Assembly (NCBI RefSeq): GCF_037023145.1
Contig: NZ_CP146094.1
Span: forward strand, 62,001 to 126,000
Direction of reading: 5' to 3'
Source: Ralstonia sp. RRA
Lineage (GTDB): Bacteria; Pseudomonadota; Gammaproteobacteria; Burkholderiales; Burkholderiaceae
DNA: 64,000 nt
A model generated the notes under the pieces. That model was given only the letters and a program-made list of their open reading frames with translations. It searched no databases and was not told the origin of the DNA. How positions within the stretch are numbered: the first letter of the stretch is position 1; each line of letters opens with the position of its first letter. Of the stretch, positions 43,934 to 52,279 are shown in pieces. The position numbers and the translations under genes were made by a program.

Positions 43934-44134
43934 TCAGCTCTCGCGTGAAAACTTATCGCATTGCTGCACATAGCCGTCGCGATCTTCCCGTCCTGGCCAG
44001 TCCAACTTACAGCCACTCATCGAGCCTGGAAGGTAGTCGCAATTGGCGCATCCAGCACACATATCGTCGTCACTGATCGACTTCTTTCCGCCAGACACGG
44101 TGATCGGGCGCAGTTCTGCGTCCTCGTTTGGCAT
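43934..44134 (-). CDS. Cys-rich hypothetical protein, 66 aa
   Basis: CAGCANCDYLPGSMSGCKLDWPGREDRDGYVQQC: five Cys in a compact pattern suggest a zinc or Fe-S site. Start MPNEDAELRP at 44134. Confidence 0.65.
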   Translation of the reverse strand: MPNEDAELRPITVSGGKKSISDDDMCAGCANCDYLPGSMSGCKLDWPGREDRDGYVQQCDKFSRES

Positions 44135-44220
44135 TTGCCTGCTCCTGAATTGAACTGCGGAGCCGACAACCCACACGGAGTCGAAAGCCCCGCTAGGGTT
44201 AAAAAGTCACCGCGGTGCGG
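44135..44220 (-). promoter_or_regulatory. structured leader (P2-P4) of the Cys-rich gene
   Basis: P4 GCTCC/GGAGC with the SD; P3 AACCCTAGCGGGGC..CTCCG; P2 CACCGCGGTG (around 44207-44216). Confidence 0.65.
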
Positions 44221-44246
44221 CGTACAAAATTGAGGGCGGCACGACC

Positions 44247-44609
44247 TTAGTCTGCCTTCTTCTCAATGCTGAAGAAGCCGTCAAACTGGTACTTTGGAAA
44301 CATCTGGCGCCACGCCCACAACTCTTGCTCCAGTTCCGCGCGCGACGGAACATACTCAAGCTTCCGGCCAGTTTGCGCATCCATCATCGCCCTGTAAGCC
44401 TCGGCAATTGCTACGCCGAGACCAGGACAAGCTGAAGCTGCGCCGCCAGAGGTACAAATTCGGACGCCTTCTAAGGTGCGCCCGTGCTCCGGTGCTACTT
44501 GGACGTACCAGTCGCCGTTGCCACCGGGGAAAATAACCAGCGCCCGCAGCTCGTCCTTCGGAAGATCGCGATCGTCGGTCAGGTACATTGCACGTTGGAT
44601 ATCAGTCAC
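44247..44609 (-). CDS. hypothetical protein, 120 aa
   Basis: MTDIQRAMYLTDDRDLPKDELRALVIFPGGNGDWYVQVAP; mixed alpha/beta, unrecognised. GTG at 44609 with GGAG 7 nt upstream but no leader hairpins of its own; it follows the exported 108-aa gene within 18 bases and probably is translated from the same mRNA. Confidence 0.65.
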   Translation of the reverse strand: MTDIQRAMYLTDDRDLPKDELRALVIFPGGNGDWYVQVAPEHGRTLEGVRICTSGGAASACPGLGVAIAEAYRAMMDAQTGRKLEYVPSRAELEQELWAWRQMFPKYQFDGFFSIEKKAD

Positions 44610-44627
44610 GATGCAGCTCCTATGTGA

Positions 44628-44954
44628 TCAGATGTCCAGGCGACAAGTACCGGTTACCGGAACCGGAGAGGCCAGAGCTGTAACCAAGTGGTAGCCAGGG
44701 TTCTCATCACGCATTTTCGCGGCGAAGAAATCGATGGCCTCCGTTTGCGATCTCGCGACATAGATGCCGTGAGTTGGACGGATTTCCGTGGTGCTGCCAT
44801 CCTTCAGCAGGACGCCCGACACCACAAATTGCATCGGCTGGCTCACGTACCAACCTAGGTCCGCACCCCGGCCACCGACACTTTGGGCGTGCACAGCAAA
44901 CGCCGCCATGGCGCATGTCGCCGCGACCAACAACGTCTTGCAAAAGTTCTGCAT
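44628..44954 (-). CDS. exported hypothetical protein, 108 aa
   Basis: Signal peptide MQNFCKTLLVAATCAMAAFAVHAQS; mature domain with a beta pattern and late TCRLDI. First cistron of the operon 44954-43571. Start from the P4 position. Confidence 0.7.
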   Translation of the reverse strand: MQNFCKTLLVAATCAMAAFAVHAQSVGGRGADLGWYVSQPMQFVVSGVLLKDGSTTEIRPTHGIYVARSQTEAIDFFAAKMRDENPGYHLVTALASPVPVTGTCRLDI

Positions 44955-45048
44955 GATTTTCTGCTCCGAAAAGGAATTGGCGGAGCAGGCGACCCCTACA
45001 GGAGCACGCGTGCCCCGCAAGGGTTTAGTGGCTCACCACGAATGGTGA
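44955..45048 (-). promoter_or_regulatory. structured leader (P2-P4) of the 108-aa exported gene
   Basis: P4 CTGCTCC/GGAGCAG; P3 AACCCTTGCGGGGC; P2 TCACCA/TGGTGA (45033-45048), both arms changed from TCACCG/CGGTGA. Confidence 0.8.
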
Positions 45049-45080
45049 AATTGAGTCGCGCCCAGTAGTAGAACGCGTTG

Positions 45081-45148
45081 GCTGGAGTTTCGGTCCAGCT
45101 GCCGAGTAAAAGCACCGTAAGGGTACCACGCCCAATTCCTGGTGGGAA
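45081..45148 (-). promoter_or_regulatory. palindrome promoter plus P1 hairpin (operon 44954-43571)
   Basis: Palindrome TTCCCACCAGGAA (45136-45148), -10 TGGTACCCT (45120-45125), P1 GCTGG/CCAGC (45081-45099). Confidence 0.8.
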
Positions 45149-45217
45149 TCAGACGCGCCCAGCATGTTGGTCGACACAACTGCCCTGCTTGCCGCGGTGC
45201 CAGAGCGCCCGGCGCCC

Positions 45218-45257
45218 AAAAAAATCGCCCGCTCTGTCCAAACTGGACAGGCGGGCG
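45218..45257 (-). terminator. intrinsic terminator after the 277-aa gene
   Basis: CGCCCGCCTGTCC/GGACAGAGCGGGCG stem (one bulge) followed by a run of seven T. Confidence 0.9.
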
Positions 45258-45277
45258 TTGATTCCACTGAAATGGGA

Positions 45278-46111
45278 CTACTTGCGCAGCGCGAGAAGCG
45301 TGCTGCGATGCTCGCCCTTCCCTTCGGATTCGAGCGATTCAAGCATCGCATTGCAGCGATCCGCCCATCGGTCCGCCTTCTCGGCCCCCATGCTGCACCG
45401 ATCGGCACTGCACGGATCGGCCAACAGCGCGGCCAAATTGCCAAGCGCCAACTGTAGGATTTTTGCATCCTCGCCAGTCCACAGCACGTCTTTGCCGTGC
45501 AACTGGTTGACCAGCGCGCAGACCAGGTCATGCTGTGCACTCAAACCTACTCCCTCGATGCCCAGGCGTCGCTCGTCAACCGAGCTCGTCGAGTGCATGT
45601 ATCGGACGCCGGATCCGTGCCGACTGCAGGACACGAAAAACAGGCCCTGTTTCGGGTTCGTTACGGCAAACGCGAAAGGCTCCTTGTCGTTGCCGAAAAA
45701 CAGAATCCCATTGGGCTTCTCACGGTAGAACCCGCTTTGCTCTTGTCTGGCTCGGCCTTCAAAATGCACGAATCGGCGCCCATTGACGTCCAGAACAGGG
45801 GCCTCGGTCGGCCGGCGGTCGGGCATTAGGAGAGCCACTTCCTTCATGGCTTCCACCTCGGTCAGATAGAAGAGCTCGGCATTACCCCAGCCTTGTCTGC
45901 CATCCGAACCAACGAATGTCACCGACGGTGCGGTTGCGCCGACTTCCGTTCGGATGCCATGCCAGGTGATGGTTACGGGCTTGACTTCAGCGCTGACGAA
46001 TACGTCGTCCCGCATGGTCTGCACAACCTCGTACAGGGTGAACGGCACTTCCTTTCCGACGAGATCTGCCGCCGTTGCACGCGTAGGAGGCGAAACTTTG
46101 ATTGATTGCAT
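45278..46111 (-). CDS. hypothetical protein, 277 aa
   Basis: MQSIKVSPPTRATAADLVGKEVPFTLYEVVQTM; soluble, with WHGIRTEV and a Trp-rich beta region, C-terminus helical and Cys-containing. Loosely similar in one block to the 298-aa protein at 41014. Start at 46111 by the 9-bp P4 stem. Monocistronic: own promoter and terminator. Confidence 0.75.
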   Translation of the reverse strand: MQSIKVSPPTRATAADLVGKEVPFTLYEVVQTMRDDVFVSAEVKPVTITWHGIRTEVGATAPSVTFVGSDGRQGWGNAELFYLTEVEAMKEVALLMPDRRPTEAPVLDVNGRRFVHFEGRARQEQSGFYREKPNGILFFGNDKEPFAFAVTNPKQGLFFVSCSRHGSGVRYMHSTSSVDERRLGIEGVGLSAQHDLVCALVNQLHGKDVLWTGEDAKILQLALGNLAALLADPCSADRCSMGAEKADRWADRCNAMLESLESEGKGEHRSTLLALRK

Positions 46112-46201
46112 ATCCTGCTCCTGAATGTAGTCAGCGAAGCAGGAAGCCCTCTGCGGGACAACTTGCCCCGCGTGGGTAATGGACACACCGACTGGCGGTG
46201 T
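46112..46201 (-). promoter_or_regulatory. structured leader (P2-P4) of the 277-aa gene
   Basis: P4 TCCTGCTTC/GGAGCAGGA; P3 ACCCACGCGGGGC..TCCCGC; P2 ACACCG/CGGTGT (46185-46201), compensated relative to TCACCG/CGGTGA. Confidence 0.85.
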
Positions 46202-46234
46202 ATAGGAATCGCGATCCGCGTCGGGTTCGCGTTG

Positions 46235-46299
46235 GCTGGAGATGGACCAGCGGCCATGGAAAACAGCGCAAGCATAACACGCGAATTTCCTGATGAGAA
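46235..46299 (-). promoter_or_regulatory. palindrome promoter plus P1 hairpin for the 277-aa gene
   Basis: Palindrome TTCTCATCAGGAA (46287-46299), -10 TATGCT (46271-46276), P1 GCTGG/CCAGC (46235-46251). Confidence 0.75.
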
Positions 46300-46381
46300 A
46301 TTGAGGCGCAGCAGTGACGGAAACGCCTTAATCACCTGCGTTCCTTCTTCTCTCAGCTGCGTGTCGTGCTGCCAGACAAAG

Positions 46382-46417
46382 AAAAACCCGCCGCCTCCTA
46401 TAAGGAGGCCGGCGGGC
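46382..46417 (-). terminator. intrinsic terminator of the operon 47917-46442
   Basis: CCCGCCGGCCTCC/GGAGGCGGCGGG stem followed by TTTTTC. Confidence 0.9.
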
Positions 46418-46441
46418 TTGTGCTGCTGGGCCGGACTTGCG

Positions 46442-47497
46442 TCAGCAACCAGCGTTCATGGCTTGGTCATGGCCGTCATTCGGCATCCATTCGGGAATAT
46501 CCTGCACGGCGCCGAGTACAGATTGCAGCTGCGCAATCGCGATCTCGATCCGCGCACTGGCCTGCTCGCCTGACGAGCAGTCTTCCGCGCTCGAAAGTTC
46601 GGTCATCAGGAACTTCAAGACACCATCGCCACAGCGGGCCACTGAGCTCCGGAATTCCTCCTCCGATTTGCTGCAAGCCAGATATGAAAATTGACCCCTC
46701 GCATACTTCTCAAGTATCGCCCGCTGGCCTGGATTCAACCAACCCAGCGTCTCGTCAACGACGGCGGGTGGCGAAATCGCACCATAGTCGCCCTCCACCT
46801 GCGCATTCGCGTAGGTCATCAGAGCCCTGGCGGTGCCTGGATCAACGCTTGCGTCGAACGTGAGGTCGAACAGACCGGCGATATCAAGTTCGGTCGGTTT
46901 TGTTGTGGCCGCATACCGCGCGAAAATCTCAGCGTCCACAGGCTCTTCTCTCTGGAAGAACACGGCCAGCCTTGCACCAGGGCACTCCACGTGCTCGACC
47001 ATCGCAACCCACAGGCGCGGCTCTTCAGCCGCTTTCGCCGGCGAACCGAGCGAAGGGTCGTCGCGAAGCGCGCGCACTACATCCGCCCATGCTTCTGCTT
47101 TGGTCGCAAAGTTGCCGGCGCTTGACTCCACACTCTGCCAGCCGGGCTGGCTCAATGTCCACCACCACCGACCAATCAGGTCTAGGCGATGTTCAGCCGT
47201 TCCTAACTGGACCTGGAACCCCGCGTCCCGCGCGGCCACAACATCGGCAGCGGTGATGCGCACTGGCGCGTCGAATGGGGGCTCAACCCAGCTAATCTGA
47301 TCTGGTGTCAGGCCGTGCTTGCTGGCTGCTTCCGTCTTTCGCTGGATGGCGTGAGCTGAGGATTGATACGCCCGGGCGACCGCAACATGCTGGGCGTGAA
47401 GCACGGCGTTCGCGTCGGCTGCGATCATTTCTTCCACGCTTGCGTGGCCGAGGGCCTGTGCCTCTTCCAGTTCAGTTACTGCGTTGCTTGCTTGCAT
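46442..47497 (-). CDS. hypothetical protein, 351 aa
   Basis: Mostly helical, Ala/Glu-rich N-terminal 70 residues (MQASNAVTELEEAQALGHASVEEMIAADANAVLHAQHVAVARAY), then a beta domain containing GRWWWTLSQPGW. Unrecognised. Start by the P4 position; second gene of its operon. Confidence 0.75.
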   Translation of the reverse strand: MQASNAVTELEEAQALGHASVEEMIAADANAVLHAQHVAVARAYQSSAHAIQRKTEAASKHGLTPDQISWVEPPFDAPVRITAADVVAARDAGFQVQLGTAEHRLDLIGRWWWTLSQPGWQSVESSAGNFATKAEAWADVVRALRDDPSLGSPAKAAEEPRLWVAMVEHVECPGARLAVFFQREEPVDAEIFARYAATTKPTELDIAGLFDLTFDASVDPGTARALMTYANAQVEGDYGAISPPAVVDETLGWLNPGQRAILEKYARGQFSYLACSKSEEEFRSSVARCGDGVLKFLMTELSSAEDCSSGEQASARIEIAIAQLQSVLGAVQDIPEWMPNDGHDQAMNAGC

Positions 47498-47588
47498 CTT
47501 CTTGCTCCATATTGGATCTGCGAAGCAAGCAACCCCATTCGGGGCTGGTTGCCCCGCGAGGGTTGGTAATGGTCACCGGTGCCGGTGA
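47498..47588 (-). promoter_or_regulatory. structured leader (P2-P4) of the 351-aa gene
   Basis: P4 CTTGCTTC/GGAGCAAG; P3 AACCC..GGGGC..GCCCC..GGGTT; P2 TCACCG/CGGTGA (47573-47588). Confidence 0.85.
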
Positions 47589-47677
47589 ATATGAATGCCG
47601 TTAGGTCGATCGAAATCAACGTTCCGAGCTTAGGGATCAACTAGCGGCTGTTCGTCTAGGACGGCGCGGCCTGTACA

Positions 47678-47917
47678 TCACCGCTCCCGGCCGCACTCCG
47701 TCTGGCGGGCGATCGGCTGGCCACGGAAGTTACGCCAATCGGTGCTGTTGCTGCTGCCGGCCGGAAGGATCTCCGGTGCATCCAGTGGGCCGCCGGCGTC
47801 GAGGTCGTCGGACATCTGACCGACTGGCCCATACAAATGCGACCGACCTGGCATGTTGAGACAACGCACACCTTGTCGCTGACGGTGCCCGCCGGTACAG
47901 ATGGAGTTCACTGACAT
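47678..47917 (-). CDS. hypothetical protein, 79 aa
   Basis: MSVNSICTGGHRQRQGVRCLNMPGRSHLYGPVGQMSDDLDAGG; Gly/Asn/Ser-rich with two Cys, composition unlike a globular enzyme. Start ATG after the P4 SD. First gene of the operon 47917-46442. Confidence 0.6.
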   Translation of the reverse strand: MSVNSICTGGHRQRQGVRCLNMPGRSHLYGPVGQMSDDLDAGGPLDAPEILPAGSSNSTDWRNFRGQPIARQTECGRER

Positions 47918-48006
47918 GTCCTGCTCCTCGCATTAGATTGCGAAGCAGGCAACCCCTTGCGGGACTGCGTGCCCCGCGTGGGTTATGTAGATCACCACAT
48001 AGTGAT
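47918..48006 (-). promoter_or_regulatory. structured leader (P2-P4) of the 79-aa gene
   Basis: P4 CCTGCTTC/GGAGCAGG; P3 AACCCACGCGGGGC..TCCCGC..GGGGTT; P2 ATCAC/GTGAT (47991-48006). Confidence 0.85.
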
Positions 48007-48043
48007 GAATTTGAATAGCGGTGGCCCTAGGTCGAACCACCTG

Positions 48044-48108
48044 GCTGGATATCGGACCAGCTGCCGGTAGAGGTACCTCGCAAGGGTATCACGGATTCCT
48101 GCTGGGAA
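48044..48108 (-). promoter_or_regulatory. palindrome promoter plus P1 hairpin (operon 47917-46442)
   Basis: Palindrome TTCCCAGCAGGAA (48096-48108), -10 TACCCT in TGATACCCT (48083-48088), P1 GCTGG/CCAGC (48044-48061). Confidence 0.8.
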
Positions 48109-48131
48109 GCAGGGAGTGTTTTTAGGCAAAG

Positions 48132-48175
48132 AAAAAAGCCCGCCATTCCCCATTTTCAGGAGAACGACGGGCTTT
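48132..48175 (-). terminator. intrinsic terminator of the operon 49986-48214
   Basis: AAGCCCG..GCGGGCTT stem followed by TTTTTTC on the minus strand. Confidence 0.8.
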
Positions 48176-48213
48176 GGGGCTACTGCACCAAGAGTGGTCG
48201 GGGCCTTTTCCAA

Positions 48214-48468
48214 CTAGGAACGGCAGGCACAGGCCGGGGCAGTCGGCGTAGTTCGACGTCCCAGTACCGGCTGGTACTGCGTACCATCCCAAACTTCCAG
48301 ATCCTGCTCCAGGACATCCGCCCTGGACCTCCGGGCCTCGCGCAGTGCGTCGCGGTCGTCAGACGCACCAATCATGATCCAGCCATAGCCAGACCGGCAG
48401 CGATAGGACGTGAGCCCAGGCGCGGCCAAGGCCCGACCGCACTGATTGAACTGACCGTACTTGCTCAT
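48214..48468 (-). CDS. hypothetical protein, 84 aa
   Basis: MSKYGQFNQCGRALAAPGLTSYRCRSGYGWIMIGASDDRDALREARRSRADVL; ATG overlaps the stop of the 371-aa gene by ATGA. No leader of its own, so it depends on the upstream gene for translation. Unrecognised. Confidence 0.65.
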   Translation of the reverse strand: MSKYGQFNQCGRALAAPGLTSYRCRSGYGWIMIGASDDRDALREARRSRADVLEQDLEVWDGTQYQPVLGRRTTPTAPACACRS

Positions 48469-49580
48469 GTCGTTCCACCTGCGCGATCGGCCAACTGAGT
48501 GTACGCCGCCGTAATGGCCGGGTGCACTTTGCTTGGCGCTGCACGTACGAATCGGACCGCCGCAACATCGTGGTCTCCGATAAACGCCGTCATCGTCCGC
48601 ACGATATCCGTACAGAACGGGCTCGTGTGTTGTCCGAGCCAAAAGCAGAACACGGAACCATTGATGTTACCCGGGCCCTCACTGACCGGCAGACCGTCGG
48701 CCATCTGGGACGGCCACGAGTCGGTCCAATCAGCTGCCGATGCCTCTTTGACGCTGAAACTGGCGCCCGTGCGCGGGTGCGTGATCTGCAGCTTTCGCGT
48801 GACATCGGGCAACGGCAATGCTTCACCGCGGAGTTCGTCTGCCAGCATCCAAGCTTTCGCGCCGTCGAAAGTAGGGAAATTCACATCCAGGCGGCTGCCA
48901 GGCTCCTTTCGTTCCCAGCAAACACCCAATCGACCAGACGGATAGAACGGGCACTGCGTCAGCACTCCCTTGCCTTCGGCCTCCGGAACATGAAACGGGT
49001 TACCGGGACGCCAGCGGGGGTCATGCTCAGTGGGGATTTCGCACCAGTGCGTTGCCTCGAAGCCAGACTCCACATAGGCGGTACGCGGTGCGTCAACGCG
49101 ACCCTCAGCGCACCAGGTGGAAACCCGACTGTCGTTGGCGTTGAAGAACACATAGCGCTTGCCCGGCACCGGCTGGCGCGCTGTGACCGTGTTGACGTGC
49201 TGCAGCCATACGCCCTCTGGTACACCGACGCGCGGAGCCTCATGTTCGCGCAGATTGTGGATGCCATACTGTTCGAGCTTCTCGCCGGTATTTTCGGAAA
49301 TTCGCGTCTGCGTATTCCACTGCAACACGCAGCCATCGCGATCGAGACCGACAACCTCTTCGTCCTCAAGGGTATCGATGGGGATCAGTTCGTCCTCGAA
49401 CGCATCCTGCTCAGCGCCGTCCTCGAGACGAATTTTGAACATTGGGCCGACTTCTTCGATATCCGCTTCCTGCTCGGTTAGCGGACGAATGACAGTAGCG
49501 GTGACGTTCCGCTTTCCTTCTTGTGCTGTCGAGAAAAACAGCACTTCCTGGTGCTCGCCCGGTAGACGATTTTGTGACAT
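48465..49580 (-). CDS. hypothetical protein, 371 aa
   Basis: Soluble acidic protein, MSQNRLPGEHQEVLFFSTAQEGKRN; a block WERKEPGSRLDVNFPTFDGAKAWM near the middle and EASAADWTDSWPSQM later. No family recognised. Start by the P4 position. Confidence 0.75.
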   Translation of the reverse strand: MSQNRLPGEHQEVLFFSTAQEGKRNVTATVIRPLTEQEADIEEVGPMFKIRLEDGAEQDAFEDELIPIDTLEDEEVVGLDRDGCVLQWNTQTRISENTGEKLEQYGIHNLREHEAPRVGVPEGVWLQHVNTVTARQPVPGKRYVFFNANDSRVSTWCAEGRVDAPRTAYVESGFEATHWCEIPTEHDPRWRPGNPFHVPEAEGKGVLTQCPFYPSGRLGVCWERKEPGSRLDVNFPTFDGAKAWMLADELRGEALPLPDVTRKLQITHPRTGASFSVKEASAADWTDSWPSQMADGLPVSEGPGNINGSVFCFWLGQHTSPFCTDIVRTMTAFIGDHDVAAVRFVRAAPSKVHPAITAAYTQLADRAGGTT

Positions 49581-49657
49581 ACCTGCTCCTATGGGATACG
49601 CGAAGCAGGCATCCCCAGTCGGGACACTCGCCCCGCATGGGTTCAAATTCAATTTGA
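49581..49657 (-). promoter_or_regulatory. structured leader (P2-P4) of the 371-aa gene
   Basis: P4 CCTGCTTC/GGAGCAGG; P3 ACCCATGCGGGGC..TCCCG; P2 is TCAAATT/AATTTGA (49643-49657), an AU-rich replacement of the usual TCACCG/CGGTGA. A GTAGCTG/CAGCTAAC pair precedes it. Confidence 0.8.
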
Positions 49658-49737
49658 TGGTTAGCTGTCCGCCAAGACGTTCAGCTACCGTCCAGCAAAT
49701 GCCTCACGCTTAACGTGGCATGTCGACAGTCGCCAGT

Positions 49738-49986
49738 TCAGGCGCTCGTTCGACGCCCGGCCAGCACCGCACTGTAAAGTGCGACGACATCCAGCTCTCC
49801 GCTTGCGATTTCCTTGAGGGCGTCATCTGAGAGTGCTGTGAGAATGCCGATCGAGCGAGATTGCCGCCCGATTTCAGCAGCTTGCCTCCACTGCTCCCGG
49901 CTCATTTGGGCCGCTGCAGCGTTGGGATTCGCGGACACAAAGCCCACCAGAGTGTGCTTCACTTGCCAAAAAACACTCTTCTTCAT
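49738..49986 (-). CDS. hypothetical protein, 82 aa
   Basis: MKKSVFWQVKHTLVGFVSANPNAAAAQMSREQWRQAAEIG, helical and basic at the start. No family recognised. First gene of the operon 49986-48214. Confidence 0.7.
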   Translation of the reverse strand: MKKSVFWQVKHTLVGFVSANPNAAAAQMSREQWRQAAEIGRQSRSIGILTALSDDALKEIASGELDVVALYSAVLAGRRTSA

Positions 49987-50078
49987 GGATCATGCTCCAA
50001 GATGGATGCGGAGCTGACATCCCCAAGCGGAGGTATGCTCCCCGCTTGGGTTGATTGAATATCACCGCATTACGGTGA
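49987..50078 (-). promoter_or_regulatory. structured leader (P2-P4) of the 82-aa gene
   Basis: P4 TCA-GCTCC/GGAGC-a-TGA (one bulge); P3 CCCAAGCGG/CCGCTTGGG long stem; P2 TCACCG/CGGTGA (50062-50078). Confidence 0.8.
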
Positions 50079-50102
50079 CGCGGCCAACTTCGGCCAGTAT
50101 CG

Positions 50103-50169
50103 GCTAGTTGCGGTCTAGCTACCGTTGGAATACTGCGCAAGATTACCACGGAAGAATTCCTATCAGGAA
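50103..50169 (-). promoter_or_regulatory. palindrome promoter plus P1 hairpin (operon 49986-48214)
   Basis: Palindrome TTCCTGATAGGAA (50157-50169), -10 TGGTAATCT (50140-50145), P1 is GCTAG/CTAGC here (50103-50119), both arms changed together. Confidence 0.8.
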
Positions 50170-50259
50170 GCTAGCCAAGGCGAAGCTCAGTACAGTTTCC
50201 GCCACGGCACTTCCCTCCCCGGCCCCTCGGAGCCGCAGCACGTTTCTCAGATCGAAATG

Positions 50260-50303
50260 AAAAAGCGCCCACCGCCTCCCCGTGAAGGGAGCGCGGCAGG
50301 CGC
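50260..50303 (-). terminator. intrinsic terminator of the operon 52159-50317
   Basis: GCGCCTGCCGCGCTCCC/GGGGAGGCGGTGGGCGC stem followed by TTTTTC. Confidence 0.85.
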
Positions 50304-50316
50304 CAATTGGTACTGA

Positions 50317-51672
50317 TCAGCTCTGCTGCGTACTCGCTGTTGCAAGCTTGCGAGCGCGTAGCTCAAGGTGCGGATAAAGCGGCAATTCCTTTAGCATCTC
50401 AACTGCCTTGTCAGCGACAGCAAGGCGGTCACCCCAACGCAGGAGGTCCTCTTGCGAGTAGTCGTTGTTGATCTCGACCTTCATGTCTCTCAACTCGAGC
50501 GCATCCGTCAAGAGCGACTCGAGCACACCTGAAGGTTCAACTGCGACATGTGCGGAAGTCTCATCTTCGTAGTGACGAACAGCGCGCCCCATCTCCGACA
50601 AGAAATCCACACCCGTTCTGTCGCAGTGGTGCATCAGATCGCACAGAAGATCTCCGACCACGCTCTCTTGCTCGCAGTTGGTTGCGCGCTGAAATGCGTC
50701 CAAAGCTTGGCGGGCCCACATTGCGCGTTCATCGTTCAAGCCGTCCAGGTCAGGAACGCCTTGCACTACGTCCGCCGGCTCACCTTCAACCGCGGCATGC
50801 GGCGCGATGTCGATGAGGAAAACGCTGCCGGGATAGCGCTTCACCAATTCTTCTTGGACCGCGCTCGCGTCGGAAAGACAGACAAATCTCACCGCCTCTT
50901 CTATGTTCGACGTCTGCGGCGGCGTTGCCGCTGGCTCGCCGCCGACGTCTTCAGGACTATGCGCTACATAGGAATTCGGAGGAGTCTGACTGGATAGAAT
51001 GACATAGTCTTCCCCGCCCTTCGGCTTACGGTAACGTCCCAAAGTTTCGGGGAAGTCGTCGAACTTCACGATCTCGATGCCCGGACCTGTGTACGAACCG
51101 ATTTCACAGTACACATGTACGTTGTCCACAGCGACGCCGGCCCCTTGCATTTCAGAGATCAGGGCCTTGTAGGCGTCACGATTGAACAATCCATCCACGA
51201 CCGCAATTACCCGCTTGGCTTTTGCATGACTGGCAACAAGAAACCGGTACCCGTCGTGCAGTGTCAGACCAACCATACTGCCCCAGTCGCTCAGGACCTT
51301 GCGCTTCAGCAGCGCCGACGGAATGCGATCTTGCAAGGCCGACCACATCGCCGCAGTCCTGGCGGCATCCAGTTGATCCTGATCGATCTCGCCCAGGCTT
51401 CGCACACCGAAGAATTCCAAGACGCTGCTGACGACCGCGACCGTGTACGGGCCGTTGTGCCCCAACTTGACAGCGTCAACCAGTGCATCCGTGGAATCCC
51501 GGCAGTCTTGCAGCTCATGGATCTGAGTCAGCTGCAATGACAGCACCTTTTGCGTGACGTCGATGCCGTAGCCTTCGTCAATGTCCGTGGCGTAGTCGTT
51601 GATCCACGCCTGAGGCTGAAAGAATGCCTCGATTAGCTTGGTGTGCACCGTGCCAGTGTGATGTTTTTCCAT
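50317..51672 (-). CDS. hypothetical protein, 451 aa
   Basis: MEKHHTGTVHTKLIEAFFQPQAWINDYATDIDEG; mostly alpha/beta with an acidic linker (about 245-290), and C-terminal helices. No membrane segment, no family recognised. Start by the P4 position; last gene of the operon. Confidence 0.75.
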   Translation of the reverse strand: MEKHHTGTVHTKLIEAFFQPQAWINDYATDIDEGYGIDVTQKVLSLQLTQIHELQDCRDSTDALVDAVKLGHNGPYTVAVVSSVLEFFGVRSLGEIDQDQLDAARTAAMWSALQDRIPSALLKRKVLSDWGSMVGLTLHDGYRFLVASHAKAKRVIAVVDGLFNRDAYKALISEMQGAGVAVDNVHVYCEIGSYTGPGIEIVKFDDFPETLGRYRKPKGGEDYVILSSQTPPNSYVAHSPEDVGGEPAATPPQTSNIEEAVRFVCLSDASAVQEELVKRYPGSVFLIDIAPHAAVEGEPADVVQGVPDLDGLNDERAMWARQALDAFQRATNCEQESVVGDLLCDLMHHCDRTGVDFLSEMGRAVRHYEDETSAHVAVEPSGVLESLLTDALELRDMKVEINNDYSQEDLLRWGDRLAVADKAVEMLKELPLYPHLELRARKLATASTQQS

Positions 51673-51763
51673 GAACCTGCTCCTGAATTGGTATCGCGAA
51701 GCAGGCAGACCCTTTCGGGGCTGCGTGCCCCGCTTGGGTTTAGAGACTCGCCTTGGCGGCGAG
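51673..51763 (-). promoter_or_regulatory. structured leader (P2-P4) of the 451-aa gene
   Basis: P4 CCTGCTTC/GGAGCAGG; P3 AACCC..GGGGC..GCCCC..GGGTC; P2 CTCGCC/GGCGAG (51747-51763), compensated. Confidence 0.85.
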
Positions 51764-51814
51764 GTACTGATCACCGATTAATCGACGACGGTGTGGTTGA
51801 GTCGATATCGGTGG

Positions 51815-52159
51815 TTAGGATTCCAGGCGGTTAGTCAGCCGCACCAGGATCTGGTCATCAGGGCTCGTCCCCGGCCCGTAAATGTCGAAATTCTCGACGC
51901 AGAGCCGGAAGATGAACTCCCACGCATGGTCGGGCATCTCATGAGCTTCGGTGCCGTCAAAGTCCGACGCAGGGTTGACCAGCACAACGACGTCGGAATG
52001 CTCGGTCGGCTCCCCGCCTTCGTGCCAGGTGAATTTCGTCTGGCCGTTGTTCAACCACGCGATGAACGCTGGGTCTTTGAACAACGCGGGCGCGTTCACA
52101 ACCAAAGACTGGGCGCGTTTGACCTTCAGCTTTGGATCACGCAGCAAATCAAGAACCAT
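51815..52159 (-). CDS. hypothetical protein, 114 aa
   Basis: MVLDLLRDPKLKVKRAQSLVVNAPALFKDPAFIAWLNNG; helical start, acidic end. First gene of the operon 52159-50317. Unrecognised. Confidence 0.7.
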   Translation of the reverse strand: MVLDLLRDPKLKVKRAQSLVVNAPALFKDPAFIAWLNNGQTKFTWHEGGEPTEHSDVVVLVNPASDFDGTEAHEMPDHAWEFIFRLCVENFDIYGPGTSPDDQILVRLTNRLES

Positions 52160-52247
52160 TTTGATGCTCCTGTTGAAACGTGCGGAGCAAGTCCCGCGCA
52201 GGGCTGCTTGCCCCGCTTGGGTTGATAGAGTCACCGGAGAACGGTGA
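52160..52247 (-). promoter_or_regulatory. structured leader (P2-P4) of the 114-aa gene
   Basis: P4 TGCTCC/GGAGCA; P3 AACCCAAGCGGGGC..GCCCTG; P2 TCACCG/CGGTGA (52231-52247). Confidence 0.8.
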
Positions 52248-52279
52248 AATTGAACGAGGCCTGATCAGGCTTCGCTTTG

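Noticed and set aside
41911..52247. P3 hairpins as intrinsic terminators
   Set aside because: They lie between the promoter and the SD, are not followed by a T run, and covary within a leader; true terminators with T runs are found after the genes.
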